A stretch of 64,000 bases of DNA. It comes from Chitinophaga ginsengisoli. GTDB lineage: Bacteria > Bacteroidota > Bacteroidia > Chitinophagales > Chitinophagaceae. The DNA is taken from the NCBI RefSeq assembly GCF_003014595.1, contig NZ_PYGK01000013.1, forward strand, positions 177,817 through 241,816, in the 5' to 3' direction. Numbering within the stretch: position 1 is the stretch's first letter; each line of letters starts with the position of its first letter. The position numbers and the translations under genes are program-made. The notes under the pieces were generated by a model. It was not told the DNA's origin, did not search any database, and saw nothing but the letters and a program-made list of their open reading frames with translations. Of the stretch, positions 1 to 8,782 are shown one piece after another.

Positions 1-160
1 CTTAGCTACGGGCAACAACTCTAAGTTATGAAAGAGTTTTAGAATAATCTATTTTTTAGTTTAACGAAAAATACAATTTAATATAACGAATAAGGATATA
101 CTAAAAAGTGTACGCCCCTCTTCGTTATATCATATATTGTGTTAGTAATCATTGCAAGGG

Positions 161-506
161 GCTTCACCCACGATCGGCATGATCGTCTCCAGGATCAATG
201 AGAATTTCTTTTCCAATGCGATAACGGGTATTGAGGAAGCCGCGGAAAAGAGCCGTTTTAAGCACCTGGAAGAGATTATCCACTAACAATATCAGCTCCT
301 ACAGTTTGATCGCGCTCCTGAGGCTATAAATAGCTGTAAAGTTGAAAATGAGATAACGGGACGCCGCCAGGCAGGTGGTGTTGCATTTGTCCGCTTAGGG
401 CTATATGGTCAAAAGGGTGGCAGATGACTATTTTGAAGGGAAGGAAACCGGGATGAAGGTGATTCAGTGTGAAGTGCTGGTGAGGAGGCGACGAAGAAGT
501 AGATAA
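161..506 (+). pseudogene. Decayed LacI/PurR-family transcription regulator
   Basis: Pieces of a LacI-type ligand-binding domain can be read across stops and a frameshift. From 161 one frame reads PTIGMIVSRINENFF then AITGIEEAAEK, which matches the start of the PurR-like effector domain. It hits a TAA at 284-286, and the same frame then continues with FDRAPEAINSCKVEN, which resembles the FDRVPE...SKV segment of this family. A shift near 417 gives ADDYFEGKETGMKVIQCEVL ending at TAA 504-506, like the C-terminal tail. The HTH, most of the effector domain and any intact start are missing. The functional LacI protein at 27532-28599 carries homologous segments (VGLVVPRISMFF, FFDRVPKDYKVKV). Reading as a relic is my inference from motif order; I am fairly sure it is not a working gene. 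Confidence 0.68.
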
Positions 507-553
507 TCAGCTCCGGATTCAATCTCTACACGATTGCAATCAGGAAATTTTAT

Positions 554-586
554 AAAAGGCTTCAGATCTCTCCGAAGCCTTTTTTG
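554..586 (-). terminator. Rho-independent terminator
   Basis: A 7-bp stem AGGCTTC (557-563) / GAAGCCT (574-580) with a short loop lies directly after the stop of the minus-strand gene ending at 587. T runs flank it on both strands, so it could also stop plus-strand readthrough from the LacI relic. Confidence 0.7.
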
Positions 587-1033
587 TTAGTTGAAATAAA
601 TATCAATATAGTCTGTCACATTATTCCCTTCACAATTCTCCATTTCCTGTAGTCTCCAGTATTTTCTGGCGCCTTTGGCAAGGAAATGATAAGTACCGGT
701 CCTTACACACTCATTCCCCTGGTTAATACTCTCGTACAGGCTCCTGATAGTACCTGTAAATATCAGTTCACTGCCCGAAGCAACTTTCAATGTACCGTCA
801 ATCGTTACAAAGTTATTGCTCTGTGCATCCCGTTGTTCTCCCTTGATAGTATAAGTGCTCTTGTTCTTTTTGCGGATGTCTACCTTGCCAGGCTTATCCC
901 AACTGATCCATTGGAGGGTGAAGTTATGGGTGCCTTCACGGAGAACAGGGGCCTTCTTCTTCTGGGCATAGGTGCTGTAAGTACAGGTCAGGATAAAAAC
1001 CCAAAGCAGCCAGGATATTTTCTTCATGTTCAA
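587..1033 (-). CDS. Hypothetical secreted protein
   Basis: A 148-residue protein with a clear N-terminal signal peptide (KKISWLLWVFILTCTYSTYA, cleavage expected near residue 23) and a small, beta-rich, charged mature domain. I do not recognise a family. Two mature cysteines (around residues 108 and 133 in ECVRTG and ENCEGN) could form a disulfide in the periplasm. It is followed directly by a terminator and preceded by about 780 bp without genes, so it seems to be transcribed alone. An overlapping plus-strand frame (686-1054) has no comparable signal sequence and is taken as a shadow. Confidence 0.65.
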   Translation of the reverse strand: MNMKKISWLLWVFILTCTYSTYAQKKKAPVLREGTHNFTLQWISWDKPGKVDIRKKNKSTYTIKGEQRDAQSNNFVTIDGTLKVASGSELIFTGTIRSLYESINQGNECVRTGTYHFLAKGARKYWRLQEMENCEGNNVTDYIDIYFN

Positions 1034-1109
1034 ATGAGTGATTTACGGGGTTAAATGTAGACAAATTAATGAAAGGAATAATATTAAGCAGTATAATAAC
1101 CAGGGCCCC

Positions 1110-1282
1110 GATTCGCTTAAGGTATACTATAGCCATACTGGAGATTCGGTGGAGGCTATATCCTATAGGCCCTCTACTATAGCATCACAGGCACTTTATA
1201 TAGCCACGGCTATAGAATAGTGCCCGTAATGTAGGACTAGAGAGCCTATAGGATATAACCTCCACTATAGTCGAAGCGAATG
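1110..1282. repeat. Long imperfect palindrome, about 173 bp
   Basis: The arms 1151-1176 and 1238-1263 are inverted copies with 24 of 26 positions matching. Further pairing occurs inside (GGCACT 1190-1195 with AGTGCC 1219-1224) and at the edges (GATTCGCTT at 1110-1118 with AAGCGAAT near 1274-1281). The whole segment could fold into one long hairpin. It has no ORF. Its GATTCGCTT edge motif recurs in the neighbouring palindrome at 1381-1479. Confidence 0.75.
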
Positions 1283-1380
1283 TCAACCGAAGATTAGGTA
1301 CACCTGTAAAGCCCTCTCAGGATAAAACTGTAACGTTTTTATTTACTCCTCCTCTTTATGCTTTATGTTCGTTACATGTT

Positions 1381-1479
1381 CGCTAGAGATTCGCTTGAGA
1401 TAGCCTTATCCTCCCTTAATCTTCCCTTTAAAAGGGAGGATTAAGGGAGGATAAGGCTATCTCAAGCGAATCTCTAGCG
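1381..1479. repeat. Near-perfect 99-bp palindrome
   Basis: Positions 1381-1429 pair with 1431-1479 around a single central base (1430). I counted one non-Watson-Crick pair (T1422 with G1438) in 49. It lies between convergent-free intergenic sequence, with no ORF and no T run, so an ordinary terminator is a poor explanation. It shares the motif GATTCGCTT with the palindrome at 1110-1282. Confidence 0.9.
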
Positions 1480-1519
1480 GATATTGTCTTAATCCTGATC
1501 GGGTTGAACTATGGGAAAC

Positions 1520-1557
1520 GCATTTTTCCCCGGGTTGTCACCCGCGCTATAAACAAT
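1520..1557. repeat. Dispersed intergenic repeat, copy 1
   Basis: This segment matches 48108-48145 at 31 of 37 aligned positions (shared pieces GCATTTT, GGGTTG, GCGCTA, AAACAA). Both copies lie in gene-free sequence. The copy here lacks the adjacent GGCTCC/GGAGCC hairpin that follows copy 2. This resembles short dispersed elements of the REP type, but no transposase-like gene is visible. Confidence 0.6.
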
Positions 1558-1762
1558 GAGACTTTAACAGCGTCTTATTATGTTTTGTCAATTGTACTCA
1601 ATTAAATGAAAATCAATTACTTAAAAGATAAAAAATGCGTATTTCCCGCATGACTTTTCTACTTAGCTTTGTGATGTTAATCAGAAAAAAGTGCAGTAAA
1701 CCGGGTGAAAAAAAACGCCTCAATTCCCCCGGGAGTGATGAATGACAACAAGTTCTTTGACA

Positions 1763-1800
1763 AAAAAAAGACCGCCTCAATTGAGACGGCCTTCAAAAAA
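1763..1800 (-). terminator. Rho-independent terminator
   Basis: A GC-rich hairpin, GACCGCCTCAA (1770-1780) against TTGAGACGGCC (1781-1791) with one mismatch, has A and T runs on both flanks. It lies 13-50 bp downstream of the minus-strand gene ending at 1814. Confidence 0.75.
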
Positions 1801-1813
1801 TTTCCTAACGTGC

Positions 1814-2134
1814 TTATTTCTTATCCAACTGATACTTTGGTATCACCAGGAAGCGTACAATCGTGTGAGCTGTTAAAGACAGTACCACCACGATGGCAGG
1901 GATCAGCAATTGCTTGCCCGGTGTATCAAATACATCGAGTACGGATAATTCATTTTTGCCGGCATACAATACAGCCAGTAAGAACAATAACCCGCCGCAG
2001 ATCCATAAGGTAAGATGAGAATAAAAGTATCTCAGCTTCTGATAGCCGTTCTTACCAAATGAGGTGAACAATAGAAAAACGTGGGCAATGAAAAATAACA
2101 GTGCCAGGGCAAGCAGGGAGTTAAAAGCAGTCAT
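1814..2134 (-). CDS. Hypothetical membrane protein, three TM segments
   Basis: A 106-residue protein with three hydrophobic stretches at about residues 5-25, 42-62 and 76-96, separated by short charged loops (GKNGYQK, AGKNE, LDTPGK-like). The tail is basic and acidic (IPKYQLDKK). I recognise no family. It is followed by a terminator and sits 102 bp downstream of the cytochrome gene on the same strand, so cotranscription is possible. A role in electron transfer is not shown by the sequence. Confidence 0.68.
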   Translation of the reverse strand: MTAFNSLLALALLFFIAHVFLLFTSFGKNGYQKLRYFYSHLTLWICGGLLFLLAVLYAGKNELSVLDVFDTPGKQLLIPAIVVVLSLTAHTIVRFLVIPKYQLDKK

Positions 2135-2236
2135 AAGCGTCTTTTGAAGGTTGTGAGGTTTGAATAGTTAATACGACAAATAGGTAGATGTATCTATATA
2201 AAGATATCATATTTAGCTATTCATTCCAAACACTTA

Positions 2237-2707
2237 TTAATGCTGCTGTGGCACTTCCGGTGTTGCTGGCGGAGCTGGTGGTGGCGGCGGTGGCGTTGAT
2301 GATGCCGGCGGCTTAGACACAGGTTCCTTCTGGCCGTTGTGACAGGTATAACAGGTTACCGTCATCATTGGCTGGCCCTGCTCATCTTTACCGGATTTGA
2401 AATATTTCTTATTGATACGCATCGTCATTTTCAGCATATCACGGGCTGTTTCTTTTTCCTCCTTATCGTCACTGGCAAAGTCTAGTTTCTTTGGATTGTC
2501 AGCCTGTCTCGCATGACAAAAGTCGCATTTTACGCCCAGTGCCTTGTTGAAACTACGCATCTCTTTCTCAAGCTCTTCATGGCTGATGTTTTTAGGCAAT
2601 ACTTTCAGATTCTTTGCTCTTTCTTCCTGCTGTGGCAATGACAGAGAACATAATGTTGCCGCCAGCATGAGGGACAGTGGTACGAGGTAAGACCTTTTTA
2701 ATTTCAT
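2237..2707 (-). CDS. Diheme c-type cytochrome, reaction-centre cytochrome family
   Basis: A 156-residue exported protein. After an N-terminal signal segment (residues 5-24) there are two covalent heme-attachment motifs, CDFCH at 61-65 and CYTCH at 119-123. The spacing and the pattern SFNKALGVKCDFCH fit the photosynthetic-reaction-centre cytochrome c-like family common in non-phototrophic Bacteroidota. The C terminus is a proline-rich low-complexity tail (residues 131-156). It probably carries electrons in the periplasm; the partner is not visible. Cys20 at the end of the signal could in principle be a lipidation site, but the preceding residues are a poor lipobox. Confidence 0.88.
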   Translation of the reverse strand: MKLKRSYLVPLSLMLAATLCSLSLPQQEERAKNLKVLPKNISHEELEKEMRSFNKALGVKCDFCHARQADNPKKLDFASDDKEEKETARDMLKMTMRINKKYFKSGKDEQGQPMMTVTCYTCHNGQKEPVSKPPASSTPPPPPPAPPATPEVPQQH

Positions 2708-2779
2708 AACAATTGTAATATTAAGCTCCTTAAATCAGACTAGGAACTTACAAAAAAGTATTTATACTCCCGCAAATTA

Positions 2780-3802
2780 TTATATGACGCCGAGGATTTT
2801 ATGTTTAAGAGCCGAAAAACGGTATCCGAGCGTGATGGAGAAGTCACTGTTCTGCAGGTGAAGATGGGCCGCCGGCAGGTGATTACGTGTATAGTCATGG
2901 CTGGCGCTGAGATAGCTGAAGAAGTGCTCGCCATTATAGCCACAGTTCACACGCCCCAGGGCACTGTATACAAGCGTGATCTGTTTGGGGTTGAAACGAC
3001 TGTCGTACAATGGATATTGGCCACCAGCCCCCAGCAGTAAGGTCGGACTGACACTCCAGTGCCCGTCATCCATCACCAGGTTGCAGGAATAACCTACATA
3101 ACCGATCACGGAAACCCAGGTAGGCTGCGGCCTTACGAGTTCATACACCATGGAGTCCTTAGACTGGCCGCCTACCAGGTTGGCACGGGTAAAGCTGAAT
3201 TGCTGGTATTCAGGACTGACCATAAACAGCCAGCTGCCGGCAGAGCGCTGCTGCAATTTGCTGTAATAATTAGCAGCACTATAGGAAAAATGCTCACGGT
3301 TAGTAAAGAGATAGAGGTTTAAAGCATATTTCCGGTAACGAATATCTTCAAATGTAACAGGTGGATCAGCCCGGCGACGGCGCACTTCAAACAACATCCC
3401 GTTCACATGCTGGTAACTGGCCTCCACACCAAACCGGCTCCCGAACTGCGATAACTCCAGGTTACGGCTACGCAGGCCCGTTTTCCGGTCTGCCAGGCTC
3501 GTATATGGCAAGGTGAATTCGTAAGTGAGTGAGAGAAATTTGTAGTTGATATTTATACCCGTATAACCGCTGTTATTGGCCAGCAGATGCAGATAGTCAC
3601 GGGGTATTTTCTTAGTCTGGAAAATGAAGCTGGTACCGGCATAACCACCGTACAGCTGTATGTTGTTATCTTTTTCAAAAGGTCTAACCCATGCAGAATC
3701 ACTGGCATGCTGAGCGTACAAACAGCCTGCTCCTGTAAATTGTAAAAGAAGGAACAGGCTGATGTTCAGTTGTAGGTTTAAAAGAAAATATTTCATCCTC
3801 AT
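2780..3802 (-). CDS. DUF4421-like outer-membrane protein
   Basis: A 340-residue protein with a signal peptide ending near ...GCLYAQ (about residue 30), followed by alternating aromatic/polar strands typical of an outer-membrane beta-barrel (INYKFLSLTYEFTLP, FSITLGYRFS). The length and the early pattern of a membrane strand followed by a TGININYKF-type motif fit DUF4421 proteins of Bacteroidota. The family assignment is from memory and moderately sure. Function is unknown. The start overlaps the stop of the upstream 126-residue gene by 4 nt, so the two are probably translated together. Confidence 0.65.
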   Translation of the reverse strand: MRMKYFLLNLQLNISLFLLLQFTGAGCLYAQHASDSAWVRPFEKDNNIQLYGGYAGTSFIFQTKKIPRDYLHLLANNSGYTGININYKFLSLTYEFTLPYTSLADRKTGLRSRNLELSQFGSRFGVEASYQHVNGMLFEVRRRRADPPVTFEDIRYRKYALNLYLFTNREHFSYSAANYYSKLQQRSAGSWLFMVSPEYQQFSFTRANLVGGQSKDSMVYELVRPQPTWVSVIGYVGYSCNLVMDDGHWSVSPTLLLGAGGQYPLYDSRFNPKQITLVYSALGRVNCGYNGEHFFSYLSASHDYTRNHLPAAHLHLQNSDFSITLGYRFSALKHKILGVI

Positions 3803-4179
3803 CTCAAAGTCAACTCTATCACGGGTATTTCTACCAAAGGCTTTTTAACTGGCAGCGTAAGCACAAGTTCGTTACTTCCCTGATTTTCGCTTCCAAGATA
3901 CTTTATTTCTGAATTATCATGCAGGAATTGAACATATTTAACTTTTTGGTTAAATCCAGGCAGGACCCTTTTTTCAAAGGGCCATACCAGTACAGGCAGG
4001 GCGTATAATCCCCATTGAATGAACATTTCAAGGCGATCATTTGTCCACCAGGCCAGCCTTTTCTCCTGGTCGTCCGGCTTTTCGTATCCAATCCGTTTCT
4101 GTAAAAATGCAACAGTGGCACAGTATAAGGTTGCTATCAGCAGCAATAGGTAACGTTTTATCATAACGGAATTCAGCAA
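3799..4179 (-). CDS. Hypothetical protein with N-terminal membrane segment
   Basis: A 126-residue protein with a hydrophobic N-terminal helix (about residues 9-25, RYLLLLIATLYCATVAFL) and possibly a second short one near residues 55-68. It has no family I recognise. An internal Met at 4164 (MIKRYLLLL) is an equally good start. The gene overlaps the downstream DUF4421-like gene by 4 nt, which suggests a two-gene operon and a membrane- or envelope-linked role. Confidence 0.55.
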   Translation of the reverse strand: MLNSVMIKRYLLLLIATLYCATVAFLQKRIGYEKPDDQEKRLAWWTNDRLEMFIQWGLYALPVLVWPFEKRVLPGFNQKVKYVQFLHDNSEIKYLGSENQGSNELVLTLPVKKPLVEIPVIELTLR

Positions 4180-4285
4180 TTTTAGGAAAGTAGTCCTATA
4201 ACAGAAGCCCGGACGCTAAAACCAAGATCCGGAATACCTAAAATAACAAAATTCCGGAATACGCAATAAATAAAGCTGCCCCTAA

Positions 4286-4325
4286 AAAGAAAAAGCCGGC
4301 ACCTGTATAAACAGGCCCGGCTTCT
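4286..4325 (-). terminator. Terminator of susCD
   Basis: A stem of GCCGG (4295-4299) with CCGGC (4317-4321) plus an inner CCTGT/ACAGG pairing lies just after the susD stop. On the minus strand it is followed by a run of T (complement of 4281-4294). Confidence 0.75.
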
Positions 4326-4350
4326 TTGTGTTAAAATGCCCCCCCTATCC

Positions 4351-5640
4351 TTAAAATGTCGGATCGTCCGGTATGTTGGTATTATCATTCCTTTCCACGA
4401 AAGGGAATGGCAACCAGCTACGCTTACGCTCTGCTACTGGTCTGCCGAACCTGCGCTGGTCTTCCAGTTCAAGTCCGCTCATGAACAGTTCTATATGACG
4501 ATGCTTGTAGATCAGTTCCAGCAGCTGGTCTTTTGTAACAGCTACTTCAGCAGGCAAGCCTGCTCCTACACCAAACGGATCTGCAGCGGGTTGTTTGGTC
4601 ACCACTTTGTTCAGTTCCACTAAACCATTTACAAGGTCGTCTTTACGCGCATAGCACTCAGCTTTGATCAGTGTGATCTCGCCAGGCAGGTATACTGGAA
4701 TGCTCTGGGTGGTAGTCGTAAAAAATCCTTTCACACGAAAACGTGGATTAGCACCAATACCTACGTAAAAAGGCACACGCTTATCTGCAAGATCAGGCTG
4801 TAGACCAACAGGAAGTCCCATCGCAGAATCCACTACCTGATAGATGTTATTGGTTGCCGTTACCAATGTGAAGATCGGATTAGTGATCAGTGAATTGTAG
4901 TTGAAGGTAGAATAAGCTGTTACCTGGTTAGCTGCTGCCAGTGCCACATCATAATCACCTGCAAACAAGGCATAACGCGCCTTCAACGCATACAGGGTAT
5001 TGACAATGTCCACGCCTGCTGGTATGTTCGCTTTGAAGCCCGCACTGATAGCATTGGCATTGACAACAGTCAATGCATTATCAATCACACGTACTGCTTT
5101 TCTGTATCCTTCCTGACTGGTAATGAAAGGCACATTCACACCGATGGTATCCGGCACATGTGTCCAGAACATCGCCAGATTGCCAAGTGCCAGCGCCTTA
5201 TACATCGAGGCATACGCGATCACACCACTTGCATAACCCGGCTCGGTGATCACACTACTCGCAGCATTCAATACACGGTTGGCATCAAAGATGATCTTGT
5301 TAGACACCGCCCACATGCCTGTAACAACGGCATTGGTATTCTGCACAGCAGCTGCGCCTGCATACAACTGGCCTTCATCCGCATTACCTGCGTTCACAAC
5401 ATAGGTGCCACGCGTCAGCAAACTGGCAGTAGCAATAGATGTATATAAGGTGCTTGTTCTGTTAGCAGTATACCAGTTCTGTAATCCGACCGCTACATCT
5501 GTCAATGCATTCGGCGTACTGACAGCGGCATCAGCAGCTGGGCCCGAAGGGTCTGTATATTCTTTTTTACAGGATGCAGCTACCAACAGCAGCATACCCG
5601 CCAGAAAAGAACGGCTGTATTTATTGAGATACATTTTCAT
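4351..5640 (-). CDS. SusD/RagB-family outer-membrane lipoprotein
   Basis: A 429-residue surface glycan-binding lipoprotein that forms the lid of a SusC transporter. It has a lipoprotein signal with lipobox VAASC (Cys24), then helical repeat-like sequence rich in Ala/Asn typical of SusD TPR helices, and a C-terminal segment with KHRHIELFMSG and DQRRFGRP that matches the conserved end of the family. It is shorter than many SusD proteins (about 500). It starts 19 bp after susC and is followed by a terminator, so it is the last gene of the susCD unit. The ligand is not readable from sequence; the neighbouring anmK-murQ genes suggest an amino-sugar-containing glycan. Confidence 0.93.
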   Translation of the reverse strand: MKMYLNKYSRSFLAGMLLLVAASCKKEYTDPSGPAADAAVSTPNALTDVAVGLQNWYTANRTSTLYTSIATASLLTRGTYVVNAGNADEGQLYAGAAAVQNTNAVVTGMWAVSNKIIFDANRVLNAASSVITEPGYASGVIAYASMYKALALGNLAMFWTHVPDTIGVNVPFITSQEGYRKAVRVIDNALTVVNANAISAGFKANIPAGVDIVNTLYALKARYALFAGDYDVALAAANQVTAYSTFNYNSLITNPIFTLVTATNNIYQVVDSAMGLPVGLQPDLADKRVPFYVGIGANPRFRVKGFFTTTTQSIPVYLPGEITLIKAECYARKDDLVNGLVELNKVVTKQPAADPFGVGAGLPAEVAVTKDQLLELIYKHRHIELFMSGLELEDQRRFGRPVAERKRSWLPFPFVERNDNTNIPDDPTF

Positions 5641-5659
5641 AAAACTACTTTTTGATGAT

Positions 5660-8600
5660 TTAGAATCTGGCGCGAAGCGCTACATTATAGGTCCTGGGAG
5701 CAGGCACACTACCGAAATCAATACCACGCAACACCGTGCTTTGTCCTGCTGCGTTCACCTCAGGATCATACCCCTTGTAGTTGTCCCATGAATACAGGTT
5801 ACGGCCGCCTACACTAAGTGTCAGGTCATTTATTCCTTTGATCTTACCGAAGTTGTAACTGAAGGACACTTCTCTCAGTTTCACAAAAGAACCATCATCT
5901 ATTCTCCATTCCTGGATATTGTAGTTCCCTGCTATAAAGCCACGGGGCAACTTGCCCAGGTCTTCCTGTTCTGCTATCTTACCGTTATCCACCCCCTGTC
6001 TTGTTCTGAAGTCAGCATTAAATACATCTACTCCCTGCACAATATCCAGCTGTGTATGCAAACTCAGTCGCTTGTAGCTGAAATCGTTGGTGAGGGTACC
6101 TGTCCAATCCGGATTAGGATCACCTATTTTCTTCTGCAAGGCAGTTACACCAGAAGTGGGTGGTAAACCGGTATTCGGATCTCTTGCAGGTGTGTAAGAG
6201 AATGGTGAATGTTGCACGCCTGCTTCTGTAACAGGAACACCATTAGGTTTAGTCAACTTGTTACCATTGGCATCACGGGCAAAGAAAGTACCGTAGAAGA
6301 AGCCGATAGGCTCACCGTTAGCAATCGCAACAGGGGCGCCACTCACAGTAGAATACAGGAGGATGGACTGTCCGATGTCAAGTGCTTTGTTCCTGTTACG
6401 GTTGAAGATAGCCGTCATGTCCCAGTTAAAGCTTTTGCTTTTCACAGGTGCTACATTCAATACTACTTCAAAACCCTTATTAGAAAGAGAACCAATGTTG
6501 TCCAGACGGGTGCTGTAACCCTGTGTTGGCGCGATAGCGCGGGCTATCAGCAGGTCTTCCACTTTCTTGCTGTAGTAGTTAACAGAGAGATTGATGCGGT
6601 TATCCCAGAAGGCCAGGTCTGTACCAAACTCCAGCTCCTGTTGTCTTTCAGGCTTGATATTAGGGTTGGTATAAGTGGTTGGTGAAGTGAAAGAAGCTGC
6701 ACCGATAAAGGCAACTGCCCTGTAAGTATTGAAACGGCCATAGGCAGGAATACCGGTCAGGTTACCCGACTGACCATAAGCAGCCCTGAGTTTAAACAGG
6801 TTCCACCAGTTGGATACGTTCAATGATTTCCAGTAATCCGTACCTGATAATACGTAGCTACCACTCAGCTTTGTATAGAGCTGGTTACGCTCATCTTCAC
6901 CAAATACAGAAGAGCCATCCATTCTCAATGCACCTGTGATAAAGAGTTGATCACGGTATTTAAAGTTCTGCTGGATATACTGACCTGAGATAGATAAACG
7001 GGTACGTTCATCCGCACCAGTAATAGGTGTAGCAGCCCCGCTGACTGTCTGCACAAACGGAGGTAAGCCTCTGCCCTGCTGCAGGGAATAATGCCCACGC
7101 TGGTATTGCAGGGAATATCCTACCTGTGTTACAGACGCCAGATCTGGTGTGATCTGCGCATCATAGGTCACATTCACATCATGGTTGATCAGGAAGGAAT
7201 TGTTGATGCCTGCACTGGCATAACCATTCTGTGTAGGATCGAGGGTAGCACCGCCACCAAAGAAGCCAAGGCTCACATTGTAGGCAAAAGGAGGAATGAA
7301 AGTGGTACCGTCCTGGCTGTAATTATCAATACCCATGTGGTAATCCACCGTCAGGTTCTTGAACGGAGTCAGTTTAATACCAGCACCCGCAATCAGGCGG
7401 TTAGTCTGTTGTTGCTGCTGGAAATCCTCAATAACAGAAACAGGATTGACACGTCCGCGTTCACCTACTGCCAGCAGATTACCCAATGCGTTACGCTGAT
7501 GAATATCGTAATAGTTCCCGATGATGGTCACTGAGTTGGTCGGAGAAAAGAAAGAGTTACCATCAGGTTTTTCATTGGTCTTACTGTAGATGTAGTTCAT
7601 GGTAGCGTTAAAGCTGATCCATTTGTTGAGCTCCTGGTCCAGGTTAAGGCGGAAACTGTAACGGTTGAAATCAGTGTTTCTCACGATACCCTGATTATAC
7701 AGATAACTCGCAGATGCATAGTATCTGGTCTTGTTCTGACCGCCTGTTACAGACACGTTATTGTCTGTACCTACGCCGGTACGGAAGATGTAATCCTGGT
7801 AGTCGTAACGTTTCACCGGTGTAGTACGAACGATGGTATCTGTGAGGATGGTTTGTGTAGAGATATCAGGTGTACCTCCAAACTTAACAGGCGCCTGGTT
7901 TACGTCCAGTTTCTTACGCAGCTCGTTCATATTAAAACTGGTAGAAAAGTTCACCACAGGCGCACCGCCTTTACCTTTCTTTGTGAAGATCTGTACCACA
8001 CCAGCGTTAGCACGCGAACCGTAGATAGCAGCCGCAGCGGCGCCATTCAGTACTTCGATGCTTTCAATGTCGGCAGGGTTGATATCCACCATACGGTTCT
8101 GTCCAACATTACCAGCGAAGTTGCCACCAGCATAAGAAGCATCTGCATTCGTTACGCGGGTAGTAGAGTTATCAATGATCACGCCATCAATGATATACAG
8201 AGGTTCAGTAGAACCGCTGATCGTACTGATACCACGCAGTTTTACAGACATACCGCCAGCAGGGTCGCCGGAGTTCTGTGTAATCTGAGCACCGGCAGTT
8301 TTACCCTGCAATGCCGTCAACACGTTGCCGGTAGCACCTTTGGAGAGCTCATCCGCTTTTACTGTACTGATATATGTACCTAACTGTTTACGCGTAGTAC
8401 CTAGCGATGCACCTGTTACCACTACTTCATCCAGTTTAGACACGGAGGTGCTTAACTGCTGATTGAGTGTATAAGATGCCGCAGTACCGACTGTTATTGC
8501 GCCCTCCTTTGGAGTAAAACCGATACCTGTAAATACCAGTGTGTAAGCACCGGGCTTCAGATCAGCATTGATGGTATAGATACCATCTATTGATGTAGTA

Positions 8601-8782
8601 GCACCCAGTTTAGTCCCTTTGATAGCCACAGTGATGCCGGGCAAAGTAGCGCCCGTTTCATCTGTTACCTTACCGGACAGCTTTACCTGCGCAAAAGCAG
8701 CAAAGGCAGTAAAGCATTGCATGACCAGCAAAAGCAGCAGATACCTGCATCTGGCAAGCCGGAATAATTGATAGATTCTCAT
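5660..8782 (-). CDS. SusC/RagA-family TonB-dependent transporter
   Basis: A 1040-residue outer-membrane importer of oligosaccharides, energised by TonB. Order of parts: signal peptide (about 1-32, ending FAAFAQ), carboxypeptidase-regulatory-like beta-sandwich (about 33-110), TonB-box-like DEVVVTG near residue 120, plug domain with the SusC signature LRGISTISGSTEPLYIIDG (about 180-200), then a C-terminal barrel ending in ALRARF with terminal Phe. It is complete. The start MRIYQ is supported because the repeated leader upstream carries a copy of the same start region (see 8776-9085). It heads susC-susD and is separated by 321 bp from the deoR gene. Confidence 0.95.
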   Translation of the reverse strand: MRIYQLFRLARCRYLLLLLVMQCFTAFAAFAQVKLSGKVTDETGATLPGITVAIKGTKLGATTSIDGIYTINADLKPGAYTLVFTGIGFTPKEGAITVGTAASYTLNQQLSTSVSKLDEVVVTGASLGTTRKQLGTYISTVKADELSKGATGNVLTALQGKTAGAQITQNSGDPAGGMSVKLRGISTISGSTEPLYIIDGVIIDNSTTRVTNADASYAGGNFAGNVGQNRMVDINPADIESIEVLNGAAAAAIYGSRANAGVVQIFTKKGKGGAPVVNFSTSFNMNELRKKLDVNQAPVKFGGTPDISTQTILTDTIVRTTPVKRYDYQDYIFRTGVGTDNNVSVTGGQNKTRYYASASYLYNQGIVRNTDFNRYSFRLNLDQELNKWISFNATMNYIYSKTNEKPDGNSFFSPTNSVTIIGNYYDIHQRNALGNLLAVGERGRVNPVSVIEDFQQQQQTNRLIAGAGIKLTPFKNLTVDYHMGIDNYSQDGTTFIPPFAYNVSLGFFGGGATLDPTQNGYASAGINNSFLINHDVNVTYDAQITPDLASVTQVGYSLQYQRGHYSLQQGRGLPPFVQTVSGAATPITGADERTRLSISGQYIQQNFKYRDQLFITGALRMDGSSVFGEDERNQLYTKLSGSYVLSGTDYWKSLNVSNWWNLFKLRAAYGQSGNLTGIPAYGRFNTYRAVAFIGAASFTSPTTYTNPNIKPERQQELEFGTDLAFWDNRINLSVNYYSKKVEDLLIARAIAPTQGYSTRLDNIGSLSNKGFEVVLNVAPVKSKSFNWDMTAIFNRNRNKALDIGQSILLYSTVSGAPVAIANGEPIGFFYGTFFARDANGNKLTKPNGVPVTEAGVQHSPFSYTPARDPNTGLPPTSGVTALQKKIGDPNPDWTGTLTNDFSYKRLSLHTQLDIVQGVDVFNADFRTRQGVDNGKIAEQEDLGKLPRGFIAGNYNIQEWRIDDGSFVKLREVSFSYNFGKIKGINDLTLSVGGRNLYSWDNYKGYDPEVNAAGQSTVLRGIDFGSVPAPRTYNVALRARF

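Noticed and set aside
686..1054. 122-codon plus-strand frame
   Set aside because: The minus-strand gene 587-1033 has a convincing signal peptide and a terminator; this frame has neither.
1110..1479. Insertion-sequence ends or MITE with target duplication
   Set aside because: No flanking direct repeat or transposase remnant was found; inverted arms meet at the centre, unlike insertion-sequence ends.
1705..2013. 102-codon plus-strand frame
   Set aside because: It runs through a terminator hairpin and lies opposite the membrane-protein gene at 1814-2134.
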